Of a DNA stretch of 64,000 bases, positions 1-8,821 are shown in pieces. The DNA is taken from the NCBI RefSeq assembly GCF_964253025.1, contig NZ_CAXUQC020000001.1, forward strand, positions 3,100,001 through 3,164,000. The letters run 5' to 3'. Within the stretch, counting starts at the first letter, position 1. Every line of letters begins with the position of its first letter. A program made the translations under genes and the position numbers. The stretch comes from Rhizobacter sp964253025 (GTDB lineage Bacteria > Pseudomonadota > Gammaproteobacteria > Burkholderiales > Burkholderiaceae_C). Below the pieces are notes generated by a model, which was not told where the DNA came from, did no database searches, and saw nothing but the letters and a program-made list of their open reading frames with translations.

Positions 1-381
1 TGGGCCACCCCCGGTCCGCCGGACGTTCTGCCCTTCGCCGGCACCCACCGCGGACCACGGGCCGTCGCGGCCTGGTTCACCCAGCTCAACGAACTCGAGG
101 ACGTGCAACGCTTCCAGCCCACCGACTTCCTGGCTCAGGGCGACAAGGTCGTGGTGCTTGGCGAGTCGCGGGTCCGGGTCCGCGCCACTGACCGGGTGAT
201 CGACGACCACTGGTTCCACGTCTATACGGTGCACGAGGGCAAGATCACCCGATTCCGGGAAGCGTATGACACTGCAGCCGAAGTCGCTGCGCATCAGCAG
301 GGCCAGTGCGGCACGGCAGGCGCCGGACCAAGCTCCCGTTCGCCGGCGGCAGCTCGACCTATGCCACCGAGCACTTCCTGA
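1..381 (+). CDS. SnoaL-like (NTF2 fold) protein, 5-prime end outside the window
   Basis: The reading frame is open from the first base, so the start lies upstream. The visible protein has the pattern of a SnoaL/ketosteroid-isomerase-like domain: a WF helix segment, then DFLAQGDKVVVLGE, an HWFHVYTVHEGKI strand pair and the closing FREAYDTAAEVAA. This fold covers small enzymes and binding proteins; the sequence gives no substrate. The last 25 or so residues are rich in G, S, P and R and look like read-through past the usual family end. It is the only plus-strand gene of the first 16 kb and converges on the DUF1697 gene with a 23-bp overlap. Confidence 0.6.
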   Translation, partial: WATPGPPDVLPFAGTHRGPRAVAAWFTQLNELEDVQRFQPTDFLAQGDKVVVLGESRVRVRATDRVIDDHWFHVYTVHEGKITRFREAYDTAAEVAAHQQGQCGTAGAGPSSRSPAAARPMPPSTS

Positions 382-874
382 CCGTCTCCAGCGTTCGGGT
401 GGTGATGTCTTTCCCGAACGTCCGCTCGAGCAAGGTCATGAAGATCGGTCCCTTCTCGTCCGGCACATAGGCCGAGAACACTTCCGTGCCCTCCAGGCCG
501 AGGATGGCCGCCTGCCCCTGCTTGACCGGCAGCGCGACAACCCCCTCGTGCGGCCGACGCAGGAAGGTCACCACGGGCTTGGCGTTGGCGGACAGCGCGA
601 ACTCGGCAAAGGGCGCGCCTTCAACGAGCGACCGCAGAAAGAAAGAGGGGCGCACGATGGTCAGGAATGCCTTGCCGAGCACCCGCTTCATGGCCTCTTC
701 TGCGGCGGCCTCCAGTTCCGGCACGACCGCGGGAGACGCGGAGAACGCCACATTGCCACTCGACAGCAACGTCCTCACGTCGACGAAGCCGGCCGCCTCG
801 AAGCTGCGCTTGAGCTCCGGCATCTTGCAATTCATCGGGCTCACGCCCCGAAGGAATGCGACATAGCGTTGCAC
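359..874 (-). CDS. DUF1697 family protein
   Basis: About 171 residues. The N-terminal YVAFLRGVSPMNCKMPELK and the following FVDVRTLLSSGNVAF are typical of DUF1697, a bacterial family without known function. The GTG at 872-874 was chosen because the family begins right at VQRYVAFLRG; the longer frame to 955 adds 27 low-complexity residues. First of a long run of small minus-strand genes that resemble integron cassette genes, though no attC is clear on either side. Confidence 0.8.
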   Translation of the reverse strand: MQRYVAFLRGVSPMNCKMPELKRSFEAAGFVDVRTLLSSGNVAFSASPAVVPELEAAAEEAMKRVLGKAFLTIVRPSFFLRSLVEGAPFAEFALSANAKPVVTFLRRPHEGVVALPVKQGQAAILGLEGTEVFSAYVPDEKGPIFMTLLERTFGKDITTRTLETVRKCSVA

Positions 875-992
875 GGATGCTCCCAACGTAGTTGTAGTGG
901 CGGTGGTATTGATGGCAATGGATCGAACAGCTCGATCCCGCTGCAGGGTCGGCAATCACGCTGCCGCTGCAGCACGAGGCGCCGCACCCAGT

Positions 993-1370
993 TCAGCCGG
1001 CTGGCCGGCGGTAGCCCTTGTACGTGATGAACAGCCCTGCCCCCAGCAAAGCCGCTTCGAGCGCCATGAAGTGCCAGCTGCTCGCGTTCCCCACCGCATT
1101 CCGGTAGTGAACCGCGCCGAACATGCGAACCAATCCGAGCAGCAGGAACGCCCAGCCTGAGAGCGTCACCAGCACGGTCCAGTCTTTCGCCCAGGTGTTG
1201 TGCACGCGGACGATGGCCAGCCCGGCGACGAACAGGAGAACGCCCGAGAGGTAGATCACCGGCGGCGTCTGCGCATCGTAGAGATGGGGTTGCACCAGCG
1301 GAAACTCGGCGAGCAGCACCGCCACCAGGGTAGGCCCGACCAGGGCTGCGATCTGCCTCGACGTGGACAT
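993..1370 (-). CDS. small four-helix membrane protein
   Basis: 125 residues with about four hydrophobic segments (near 8-24, 37-54, 64-83 and 99-116) separated by short polar loops. I do not recognise a named family. Size, single-gene spacing and orientation match the other minus-strand genes here. Likely an inner-membrane protein of unknown role. Confidence 0.55.
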   Translation of the reverse strand: MSTSRQIAALVGPTLVAVLLAEFPLVQPHLYDAQTPPVIYLSGVLLFVAGLAIVRVHNTWAKDWTVLVTLSGWAFLLLGLVRMFGAVHYRNAVGNASSWHFMALEAALLGAGLFITYKGYRRPAG

Positions 1371-1565
1371 CGTTCATCTCCGAAACGACCATGCGCGCCA
1401 TGGCACGCTGCCGTGGCATCTCACTGACCCGACCGATCATCATGCGCTGCCGAGCGGTCCAAGGGAGCCCTTGCCGTCGCAGGACACCGGTGAGCCGGGG
1501 GCCTGCACCGGCCTGAGACGCGCGCCTCGCGCCGCCGTATCGCCCAGCTCCGCGAATGCCCGAGC

Positions 1566-1943
1566 TTACCGCCACGACCCGAGCGAGCATTGGACCTTCA
1601 TGTCCAACGCCATGCCCACGGCCGCACCGATCAGCAGCGATGCGACCGGAAGGAGGAAGAACAGCAATTCCCTCCGTTCACTGAACCAACGATGCGCCGA
1701 GAGTGCGAGCGCCACGCCCGTGCTGCTCGCGAACACCAGCAGCACCACCGCGAGCACTTTGGAGCTGACGAACATCACCAGGCACAGCGTCAGCAGCGTC
1801 GCCAATGCGCCGTGGCCGACGCCTCCGCAGGCGACCGTGCTGTATCCCCACACGGCCGAGACCGTCGACGCGTAACCCAGGGCCGGGAAGAACCACCAGG
1901 GCAGCCCGGGTTCAGGCGACGATTCACGGTCGGAGGTGCGCAT
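1566..1943 (-). CDS. small membrane protein
   Basis: 125 residues from the ATG at 1943 (a TTG one codon earlier is possible). A short polar N-terminus ends in LPWWFFPALGY and is followed by hydrophobic stretches through LATLLTLCLVMFVSSKVLAVVL and LLFFLLPVASLLIGAAVGMAL. No family recognised. Only 24 bp separate it from the next gene upstream (1968-2462), too little for a full attC. Confidence 0.5.
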   Translation of the reverse strand: MRTSDRESSPEPGLPWWFFPALGYASTVSAVWGYSTVACGGVGHGALATLLTLCLVMFVSSKVLAVVLLVFASSTGVALALSAHRWFSERRELLFFLLPVASLLIGAAVGMALDMKVQCSLGSWR

Positions 1944-1967
1944 CAAGATTCGGCTCGACTTCCTGCA

Positions 1968-2462
1968 TCAGGCGGCGACCCGGCCTCCCGCGAGTCGAAC
2001 GCGCTCAGCGACAAACGAACGCAGTTCTTCGGACACGCAGTCGAGCGGCAAAGTGCTGAACTGAGCTTTCGAGTACAGCAGCAACCAGACCGTGTCGAAC
2101 TGCCAGAGCGCCTTGACCGAGGACCACGGCAGGGAGGCCGTCCCGAGGTTCGAGGTGAAGGTGAAAGAGGAATCGTCAGCGAGGAACACCGCCCGCGCAT
2201 CGCCCATCCTTCGAAGCTTGCTGAGCGCATGGCGATAGTGGGTGAAGTAGAGCGCCACCGCAAACGACATCGCTGTGAAGAGGATCATGGCAAGCGCACC
2301 CGCGAACCACGACGCGTCGCCCTGCGCCACCAGCATCACGAGACCCAGTGCCACGACGACAAGCGCGATGACGAACCCGATGCCGAGCGAGCGCCGCCAG
2401 AACGCACGGGCCGCGTCACGCAGCACGCGTTCCGTGTAGATGAGGGTCGTCTCGTAGGCCAT
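1968..2462 (-). CDS. YcxB-like membrane protein
   Basis: 164 residues. Two membrane segments (about 25-48 and 52-75) are followed by a soluble C-terminal part containing LPWSSVKALWQFDTVWLLLYS, the core pattern of the YcxB-like C-terminal domain. Function of the family is unknown. A second YcxB-like gene occurs in a bona fide cassette at 25663-26190. The stop codon lies in GCCGCCTGATG, like the stop-in-core arrangement of the intact cassettes. Confidence 0.6.
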   Translation of the reverse strand: MAYETTLIYTERVLRDAARAFWRRSLGIGFVIALVVVALGLVMLVAQGDASWFAGALAMILFTAMSFAVALYFTHYRHALSKLRRMGDARAVFLADDSSFTFTSNLGTASLPWSSVKALWQFDTVWLLLYSKAQFSTLPLDCVSEELRSFVAERVRLAGGRVAA

Positions 2463-2537
2463 CGGTCAGGTGTCCGCGGATTCAGCGCAAGGAGGCCCAG
2501 CATATCGCGGCGAAACGCCATGGCGCTGCGTCATGAG

Positions 2538-2801
2538 TCAGGACATCAAGCCGATGACGGCCAACGCCATCAGCGCATAAAAGGAGCCGCCAACGAACGT
2601 CAAGCCCAGGCGGGTGATCACACGCTCCCCATCGCGCTTGAACGACAAGGCCCCGGCCATCCCGTAGACGCTGTCCTCACTGCCATTCAAGCAGACTGCG
2701 CGCCAGCGTCCCACGCGGGTGGCTTTCACCACCGCGCGCCCGGTGTAGGCCAGGCCGACTGGCACCAACTCGGCAAGAAGATGGAAAACGCCCTCGACCA
2801 T
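2538..2801 (-). CDS. small hypothetical membrane protein
   Basis: 87 residues, hydrophobic near both ends (LLAELVPVGLAYTG and LTFVGGSFYALMALAVIGLM). No family recognised. A short piece of a related gene (ALSFKR followed by a similar context) is visible near 10.2 kb, so this gene type once existed twice. Confidence 0.45.
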   Translation of the reverse strand: MVEGVFHLLAELVPVGLAYTGRAVVKATRVGRWRAVCLNGSEDSVYGMAGALSFKRDGERVITRLGLTFVGGSFYALMALAVIGLMS

Positions 2802-3000
2802 TGCTTCTCCTTCTTGAGCTTCCCATGTTCACGGGCCCCGCCCGTAGGGCGGCGCTGAACGGACCTCGTCATGGTAAGGCCCTCGCAGCCATTTGCACCT
2901 GACTCGATCACACCGCTCCGAGGCCGGCGCAGGACCTCATTGCAGTTTCGGTGTCCGTTGCCCGGGTTCTCGATCGCCTGGCCCGCTCGCCCGCTGCGCG

Positions 3001-3498
3001 TTACTTCTTCACCGTCACGCACTTGCATTTGTACAGGAATGCCTCGCCGGTGCGCCCGGCCGCGCCGCAAGTCGCATCGCAGTTCGCCTGGGTCATTCGT
3101 TCCACGAACCAGGTCGGCCCCAGCACCACGAGCAGGATCGCCACGCACCCGACCACCCTTCTGCCGAGCCGCCTCACCTCATCGCGTGACCACGGCCGAG
3201 TTCGTCGCGGGTAGGGGCCGAGCTGGCCGCTGACAAGACACCGCGAGCAGGCATCGCACTGCAGCCATGTGAAGTACCGCCAGTTGATCCACTGCCCGAT
3301 CGCAGCGGTGGCCAGTACACCGATCCCGGGATGGCTCAATGACAGTCCCAGGCCGGCCAGGACAATGCCGCCGAGCAGCGGCAGCAGTGGCAACTGGAAG
3401 ACCGGCCTTTCCTTCTTCGCCGGCGTCGGCTTGTCACCCAGCAGTGTTCTCGACAGGCCGCCTCCGCAGTGGGGGCAGGTGTAGCGCCCGAAGATCAC
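3001..3498 (-). CDS. zinc-ribbon plus transmembrane protein
   Basis: 165 residues from a GTG start. The N-terminal YTCPHCGGGL gives one CxxC pair and CDACSRC near residue 81 a second, so a zinc ribbon split by a hydrophobic segment (about 36-70) is likely. Another membrane segment follows (VVGCVAILLVVLGPTWF) and the tail is cysteine-rich (CDATCG, YKCKC). Function unknown; I recognise no named family. Confidence 0.5.
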   Translation of the reverse strand: MIFGRYTCPHCGGGLSRTLLGDKPTPAKKERPVFQLPLLPLLGGIVLAGLGLSLSHPGIGVLATAAIGQWINWRYFTWLQCDACSRCLVSGQLGPYPRRTRPWSRDEVRRLGRRVVGCVAILLVVLGPTWFVERMTQANCDATCGAAGRTGEAFLYKCKCVTVKK

Positions 3499-3628
3499 GG
3501 TTGCCCTGCTCCACGATGAGATGGCTTGTCTACACGCAGTGCGCAGGCGCCACCCGCTGAGCCCGGACGAAGATCACCAGGCATGCGGCGCGACCCACAG
3601 CGCGATGGGCGTTGGCCGAAGGCAAACC

Positions 3629-4321
3629 TCACGGCGCGGGCGCCGCCTGCAACACCGACCACCGGCCGTCCTTGAACAGATAGAGGGCTGCCGACACCCC
3701 GAGCCTGCCACTGCTGGCATGCAGCTGGCGAACGCCGCGACGAAGACGTCCCGCGGCGGCCTCATCGCTCAAGGGAGCGTAGAGCAGACTTCCCCGCTTC
3801 GGCACGGCGACGACCACGCCGCCCGGGTGCTCGCCGAGCAGTGCCTGCCAGAAGGCGCGGTCAAGGAAGTAGGAGCTGACGAGATCAGGGGACGCGCCGC
3901 GAACCTGCATGAGCCCTGCTTCCCACGGCGAAGCAACGGGATTGCCGTACACCCGCTTGATGTTCCCGATGGCAAGCGCGAGGGCTTCGTCCACGGATGC
4001 AATTCCCAAGCGCTCAAGGTCCGCCGGTGTGGCGTTGATCATGCTCCGAGGGCCATCGAACACGAAGCGGATGTGCGTGTCCCCGATGAACTCCCATGAG
4101 GCCAGCTCGATTTCAATCTCCCGCCCGTCGGGCAACCGGCCCTTGGTCTTGCCCATCGGCTTGAACGCGTCATCAAGCCGATTCGCCCCGGCCGACTCGC
4201 GAACGACGACCATGAAGTTGTCGCGCGAGGCGACAGCTGAGGGCGCGCCTTGCGCAAACGCACCAGCGTTGAAGTGAAAGAGGATGGCGGCGAGGGCGGA
4301 CAGTCTGCGAAGAAGGTGCAT
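3629..4321 (-). CDS. secreted DUF1444/YtpQ-like protein
   Basis: About 230 residues from the ATG at 4321, which places a signal peptide (LLRRLSALAAILFHFNAGAFAQG) at the N-terminus; the longer frame adds 16 residues. The C-terminal half resembles DUF1444: a YFLDRAFWQALL helix, then a VVVAVPKRGSLLYAPLS strand and a closing LYLFKDGRWSVL. Family function unknown. The assignment is by pattern only. Confidence 0.5.
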   Translation of the reverse strand: MHLLRRLSALAAILFHFNAGAFAQGAPSAVASRDNFMVVVRESAGANRLDDAFKPMGKTKGRLPDGREIEIELASWEFIGDTHIRFVFDGPRSMINATPADLERLGIASVDEALALAIGNIKRVYGNPVASPWEAGLMQVRGASPDLVSSYFLDRAFWQALLGEHPGGVVVAVPKRGSLLYAPLSDEAAAGRLRRGVRQLHASSGRLGVSAALYLFKDGRWSVLQAAPAP

Positions 4322-4575
4322 GGTGAGCGGATGATGGAACCCTTGAGTTTGATGCGAGGACATCGACAACGTCGCTCAGGGGACCCGAACTGGAACCGAG
4401 GGTGGGCTGTGGCGGCGCGTTCGTTCGGACGCCGCTGGAGCGATTGGGGCTGCCGACGGCCCGGGCTCGCCTCGGCCGTCGGCCGGGTCGACCAGCCTCC
4501 AGGAGTGCGCCTGCCGTCGGCCCGTCAGTGCAACCGCCCACGGCCCCAGGCGCGCCGGGCAAATTTCTCGCTCGT

Positions 4576-4654
4576 CGCTAACGCCGAACGAGCGGGTTCG
4601 CGGTGAGCGGCATGGCGCGGGTCAAGCGGTGTAGCCCTCGACGGGACGCTAGGC
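4576..4654 (-). repeat. putative degenerate attC site
   Basis: A 79-bp stretch begins GCTAACG and ends ACGCTAGGC, matching the length and end cores (GCCTAAC, GTTAGGC) of the intact attC sites further right with a few changes, and has an AACGAGCGG segment after the left core. The TAG stop of the 4649-5167 gene lies inside the right core, as in true cassettes here. Confidence 0.4.
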
Positions 4655-5167
4655 GCGGGCGTGCAGCATGAGGTAGCTTCGTACCGTCGTTCTGTCGCCG
4701 CCGGACAGGTTCTTGGCCAAGGCTTGAACGGTGTAGATCGGGCCCCATGGAATGCCCCACCACCCGAAGAGCAGGCTGGCCACCGTGTAGCCCATCTTGG
4801 TGAATCCCACGTTGTCACGCCCAGCAACGTAATAGCGTGAGGGAATCTTGAAGGACAAGATCACCACGCTTGCCGCCAGAAGAAACCGCGTCACTTCGGT
4901 ATCGCCGGTGATTCGAGCGCCCCGGTACGACGCCCCTCCGGCCAGTATCCTTTCACCGTTCGCTTGCAACCACGATTCGAACTCGGACAGGTCTCGCTTC
5001 ACCCTGCTGGTCCGGACAAACAGGAAGAAGAACAGGGCTGCGCCGCCCAGCGATACCGCCACCAGTGCGGGGCGCGAGAGCGCCGCTGTGTTTGGATCAA
5101 AGAAGAACAGTGCCTTGAGGCCGGCTGCGGCAAAGACCGCGCCGACAAGAAGTGACAACCAGCGCAT
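4649..5167 (-). CDS. hypothetical membrane protein
   Basis: 172 residues from the ATG at 5167. Two N-terminal membrane helices (LLVGAVFAAAGLKALFFF and ALVAVSLGGAALFFFLFV) are followed by a soluble part with FESWLQANGERI and a further hydrophobic segment around FGWWGIPWGPIYTVQAL. The last motif recurs in small hypothetical membrane proteins of many bacteria. The stop codon falls inside a degenerate attC core. Confidence 0.5.
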   Translation of the reverse strand: MRWLSLLVGAVFAAAGLKALFFFDPNTAALSRPALVAVSLGGAALFFFLFVRTSRVKRDLSEFESWLQANGERILAGGASYRGARITGDTEVTRFLLAASVVILSFKIPSRYYVAGRDNVGFTKMGYTVASLLFGWWGIPWGPIYTVQALAKNLSGGDRTTVRSYLMLHARA

Positions 5168-5488
5168 GCGTACTCCCCGTTTTTGAGTTGAATTCGTTCC
5201 CATCCGCAGACCGCGGTCGCCCGCACGTTGCATCTGGGTCCAGCGAGGCTTGAGTCCAGCTCGACCGGGAACGCATACTTGCTTCGCGCTCCGCCTCAAA
5301 GCGCTCTTGGCGGCGCGAGCTTACCTGTGTCGCATGACCTGCCGCACCGCAGCCGATCGCTGCGACGTGCAAATGTCACAGCCCTGCATGTGCGCAAGCG
5401 CGGCCCTTTGAAGCAGCATCCACCGAGCCGAACCAGAGCCAGCGCTGCCCGACGCTCGACCCATTCACGGACGCGATCGGCGGCGCGA

Positions 5489-6451
5489 TCACCGCGCTGA
5501 CAAGCCCGACGGGACGGCCCAGTGCTGCAGACGAACAAGGGCTTGGGCGGCGGGGCCGCTCAGGGTGACTTCGGTCCGTGTGACGTCGAGCACCTGCCCG
5601 CCTTCTCTACCTACCGTCATGCCGGGTCGAACCACATGAACCGAACCGTCAGGCGCCTGGATGAAGGCGAAGCGCCTGCCGTAACCCTCGATGTACCCGC
5701 GGGAGGTCAACTGGCTCAGCTCGTATGTCGTCAGCGGCTGGCAGCTTTTCGGCCCGCTGTCTTGGCGCTCTGCGCAGCCGTGGGTGGCTTCACGCAGCGC
5801 GCGTGCCCGGCGCTTCGCGGCGGACGCGGCCTCGTCTTCGAGTGCGGTGCAAGTTCCCTGGGCGACGGCCCCGCCGACGGACTGTGCGCCCGTGCCCCCG
5901 AATGCAGCGGCGATCGCCCTGAGGACATCATCCCCCGAAACGTTCAGCACGCGGACGACGACCCGGCTTGCCCGAGGCACAAACTCGGGCTCGCCCCCTC
6001 CACCACCCTCCGTCGAGGCGACCGCATCGACGATCTCTCCAACGGTGGCATCCGGCAGGCGTGCTGAGAATCGCCCGCCCGAGCCTGGAGTCAGGTTCTC
6101 GACTTCGCCCGCAAGGCACGGCGACAGGACGAGGATGCGCCGACCGAGTATGACTCCCCGCAGCGCGACATGATTCGCCAGCTTGCGCAACAGGTCGTCG
6201 ATCGATGCATAGTCGGTCGCGAACGACGCCGGGACATCCGCTTGAGGCACTGTCGAGACCACGTTGAAGTTGACGGCCTCGGCAACGGCGAACAACAGCG
6301 TCGTCGGGTCAATCTGCCGCACATCGATCCGACCGCCGACCTGCGCCGGTTGCGGTTCAGCCATGGCCGATCCGGCCAAGAGCAAAGCGGTGAGGCACGC
6401 GGCGCCGTGGGCGGCAATCCGCAGGGAAAATCGGCAACGGAGGTAGGCCAT
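5489..6451 (-). CDS. secreted PilP-like protein with secretin-type N-terminal domain
   Basis: 320 residues with a signal peptide (cleavage near AGSAMAEP). The C-terminal part (about 235-305) has PLTTYELSQLTSRGYIEGYG, then FAFIQAPDGSVHVVRPGMT and GREGGQVLDVTRTEVTL, the pattern of PilP, the lipoprotein linking the type IV pilus inner-membrane complex to the secretin. The N-terminal 40-125 resembles a secretin/STN short domain. No other pilus gene is nearby and the typical PilP lipobox is absent, so it is an orphan; the pilus link is by similarity only. Confidence 0.5.
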   Translation of the reverse strand: MAYLRCRFSLRIAAHGAACLTALLLAGSAMAEPQPAQVGGRIDVRQIDPTTLLFAVAEAVNFNVVSTVPQADVPASFATDYASIDDLLRKLANHVALRGVILGRRILVLSPCLAGEVENLTPGSGGRFSARLPDATVGEIVDAVASTEGGGGGEPEFVPRASRVVVRVLNVSGDDVLRAIAAAFGGTGAQSVGGAVAQGTCTALEDEAASAAKRRARALREATHGCAERQDSGPKSCQPLTTYELSQLTSRGYIEGYGRRFAFIQAPDGSVHVVRPGMTVGREGGQVLDVTRTEVTLSGPAAQALVRLQHWAVPSGLSAR

Positions 6452-6636
6452 GGAGAGAGGAATTCAAGCGCTGGTGGAGCGATTCTGACTGCAGGGCGTT
6501 CGGCGATCCGAAAGTTCCGACAAGCCGCTACGAGAGGTTCATTGTGGGGATGTCTTTGGCCTTCTCGTCGGAGCTTCAGCGGCCATGAAAAAACGCTCGG
6601 GCTGCGTCCCTGCCGGCGCCTGGATGGCTTGCCGCG

Positions 6637-6904
6637 CTACGCGCGATGAATCCCGCCGGTCTGGCCATCAGCCACCGAGACACCGAGACACCGAGACGGT
6701 TGGCCGTTTCAACGATGAACGGGACGACTTCGTCGGGACGCGAGAACGAGATCGCCAACATGCCCATCTCGCGTGCGAAGTTGTTGATCATCGGCCCGTC
6801 TGCCCATGGGCTGTTCGCGATCCGTCCGCCAGTGCCACCGTTGAAACCAGTACCGCATAGACGGGATCGAACTTGCGGACAGCATTGCCAATTGTCTTGA
6901 GCAT
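6637..6904 (-). pseudogene. frameshifted small gene with an 8-bp tandem repeat
   Basis: Reading from ATG at 6904 gives MLKTIGNAVRKFDPVYAVLV, then the frame breaks; one nucleotide missing near 6842 would restore GGTGGRIANSPWADGP. A second break lies at three tandem copies of CACCGAGA (6673-6696); with two copies the frame runs on to ADGQTGGIHRA and a TAG stop at 6637-6639. The restored product would be about 86 residues. No family recognised. Both lesions are visible directly. Confidence 0.55.
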
Positions 6905-7007
6905 GAGCGGGTCCTGCGATCAGGCCTTAGGGGTGAGAGCATCTGGAGCGGCGAGACGCTCGGCGGAATGACAGTGATCACATGGATCGGCCGTCCCGGC
7001 GCTCCCC

Positions 7008-7382
7008 TCAAGATCCGCCGCGGGCCAGAAGAGCAAGCGCGCCGACCACCAGAAATACCAGCCACGAAAGATGCTTGCCGCGGGTGAACCACAGCGGCAA
7101 CGATGCAGACAAGAGCGACGTCGTACCGATGATCGTCAGGACATGTTCTTCGGACAGAGTCCCTCGATCCGCCACAAACAACATCGCCGCCACGCTCCAC
7201 CAGACCAAGGTTGTCAGATGCCAGGCAAAACGCAACGTGCCCACCGTGAACGCCGTGTCACCGAACAACTTGGGCAAGGTCGTTCTCTTGAACAGCCGGA
7301 TGAGAATGTAGCGCTCGCCGAGGTACGAATGGGCGAGGCCCGTGAGGAAAATCAGGACGGAGGCCAGGAGGAGCATGGACAT
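7008..7382 (-). CDS. small four-helix membrane protein
   Basis: 124 residues with four hydrophobic stretches: the N-terminus (LLLASVLIFLTGLAHSYLG), 48-68, 84-100 and LSWLVFLVVGALALLA at the end. The SYLGERYI and FAWHLTTLVWW segments carry conserved-looking polar residues. No named family recognised. Start ATG at 7382. Confidence 0.55.
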   Translation of the reverse strand: MSMLLLASVLIFLTGLAHSYLGERYILIRLFKRTTLPKLFGDTAFTVGTLRFAWHLTTLVWWSVAAMLFVADRGTLSEEHVLTIIGTTSLLSASLPLWFTRGKHLSWLVFLVVGALALLARGGS

Positions 7383-7690
7383 GTGCGCCGGGTTGCTTCT
7401 GCAGGGCCATTCGCAGGCTCAGGCAGAACGATGTCGGGGTCTTCACGCGTGGGCGGTATCACTGCCGCGACTGCGGCCAGCATAGCGTGCTGGCAACCAT
7501 GGAAGTCGATTGAGGTGCCGAGGCCCGGTCGCCGCGCATGATCTCCGACGCAAGGACCGTGGGTTTACGCCGCGCCAAAGGTGCTGTTGCCGAACGCATG
7601 TGGCCCTGCTGAGCGGGTCTCGATGAGCGCGTTGCCAGCGCGTCAGATCCCCTCAGTTTTGAAGAGCTGGCTTGCTGGCGACTTCACGGC
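7383..7690. other. 308-bp gap without a recognisable gene
   Basis: No frame with convincing protein character on either strand, and no clear attC cores. It may hold a lost cassette; I see nothing positive in it. Confidence 0.4.
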
Positions 7691-8092
7691 TCACCGCCAG
7701 GCGCCGGCGGGCGAGTGAGGCGACTCGATCCGCCACTCTATCGGGACGATGACATTCAGGTCCGCCGCCGCATCACCGGACCCGGCGCGATCAAAGCGAC
7801 AGGTCAGCACGTAGGCGACCGAAGCGTCGTCCAGCCGAGGGAATCCTGAAGGTCTGATGATTCTCGGAAACCGCGCCTGACCCTCCGCGCCAACGGTGAC
7901 CTGCACCACCACTCGACCCGTTTCCTCCGCGCGCAAAGAAGCGATCGGGTACTGAAGCGTGGCGCAGCTCTTCTTTTCCAGCATCGGCGGCTCGCTTCCG
8001 GCATGCGTACCTGCGCTCCCGGAAGGCACTTCGGCCAGAGCTGCACTTGCCGCCGACAGGCAGACCAAAAGGGTGGAAGCAATGACTCTCAT
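7691..8092 (-). CDS. secreted TonB C-terminal-domain protein
   Basis: 133 residues from the ATG at 8092. Signal peptide (STLLVCLSAASAALAEVPSG), then a TonB/TolA C-terminal-like domain: YPIASLRAEETGRVVVQVTVG, FPRLDDASVAYVLTCRF and a final strand NVIVPIEWRIES. There is no membrane anchor and proline-rich spacer as in a full energy transducer, so it is a free periplasmic domain of unknown partner. The longer frame to 8251 is not part of it: its first 30 residues are a remnant of another gene. Confidence 0.65.
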   Translation of the reverse strand: MRVIASTLLVCLSAASAALAEVPSGSAGTHAGSEPPMLEKKSCATLQYPIASLRAEETGRVVVQVTVGAEGQARFPRIIRPSGFPRLDDASVAYVLTCRFDRAGSGDAAADLNVIVPIEWRIESPHSPAGAWR

Positions 8093-8149
8093 CGGCAGCT
8101 TGCGCTCTTGGCAATGCGGCATGTTCGAACAGCGGGCTCGGCGCTGCAT

Positions 8150-8251
8150 TGATGGGTAGTCGGCCGAGCTGGCCTCGACGGTCCGTCGCCGCGTGCCCAT
8201 CGTGACGCCAAGCAACTCCGCGGCCTGCAGGTCCAGTCGTCCGAAGTTCAT
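8150..8251 (-). pseudogene. 5-prime remnant of a gene related to 11700-12014
   Basis: Translated from 8251 this stretch reads LDLQAAELLGVTMGTRRRTVE, close to LELHDAELLGLAMDTRRGTVE at the start of the 11700-12014 gene. It then dissolves into unrelated sequence upstream of the TonB-like gene. It shows that gene copies in this region have been cut and joined. Confidence 0.5.
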
Positions 8252-8607
8252 GATCCGTCCGGCGCGTCAAGGATCGCCCCAACCGACTGGCTGAGAAGCT
8301 CGACGAGCTCCGGATCCATGTACTTGTATTCGTCCGGGATGTCGAGCACGTGGATGGGCAAGTTCTCCACCAAACGCCGGTACTCACTGAACAAGCGGGA
8401 CTTGTGCTTCTCTTCCATGACGAAGACGACTTGCGCCCATGTCAGATCGCTCACCGACACCGGGTGCCTGGCGTTCGGGCTTGTTCCGGCGGAGCGCACC
8501 GAAAGCGCCGGATGCTTGCGCCATACCCGCTCCGCGGTCGGGCTTCTCCATTGATTCCGGCTGCAGACAAACAAGACGTTCGTCTGCGTCGAGTGCTCGG
8601 GTTTCAT
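8248..8607 (-). CDS. low-molecular-weight phosphotyrosine phosphatase-like protein
   Basis: 119 residues from the ATG at 8607. The N-terminal NVLFVCSRNQWRSPTAE carries the C-X5-R phosphatase loop (C-S-R-N-Q-W-R) in a form seen in a short, divergent branch of the low-molecular-weight protein tyrosine phosphatases. IPDEYKYMDPELVELL near the C-terminus supplies the conserved acidic residues. The family also includes arsenate reductases; the sequence does not settle the substrate. The stop overlaps the 8150-8251 remnant. Confidence 0.7.
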   Translation of the reverse strand: MKPEHSTQTNVLFVCSRNQWRSPTAERVWRKHPALSVRSAGTSPNARHPVSVSDLTWAQVVFVMEEKHKSRLFSEYRRLVENLPIHVLDIPDEYKYMDPELVELLSQSVGAILDAPDGS

Positions 8608-8821
8608 GTGCTTCTCCTGAGTATCGCAAGCCTCGGAAACATGCGGCAGGATGCTCGGCTGGCCCCAACCAAATTCCTGCAGGGCTGGGCCGGCCTTCAA
8701 CGGCAAGCTTCGCTTCTGACCCAGGCCGCAGCATCCGGTCGGCAATGCCAGTTTGGCGGGTAGGTCCGCCAAAGCGGAATCAGCATTCAACGCATCGCCT
8801 TCGCAGGACTGAAGCGTCCTC

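Noticed and set aside
1590..2858. A 422-codon plus-strand frame over the small membrane-protein genes
   Set aside because: Highly charged H/R/Q/E-rich translation typical of an antisense shadow, while the minus frames give hydrophobic helices and a YcxB-like domain.
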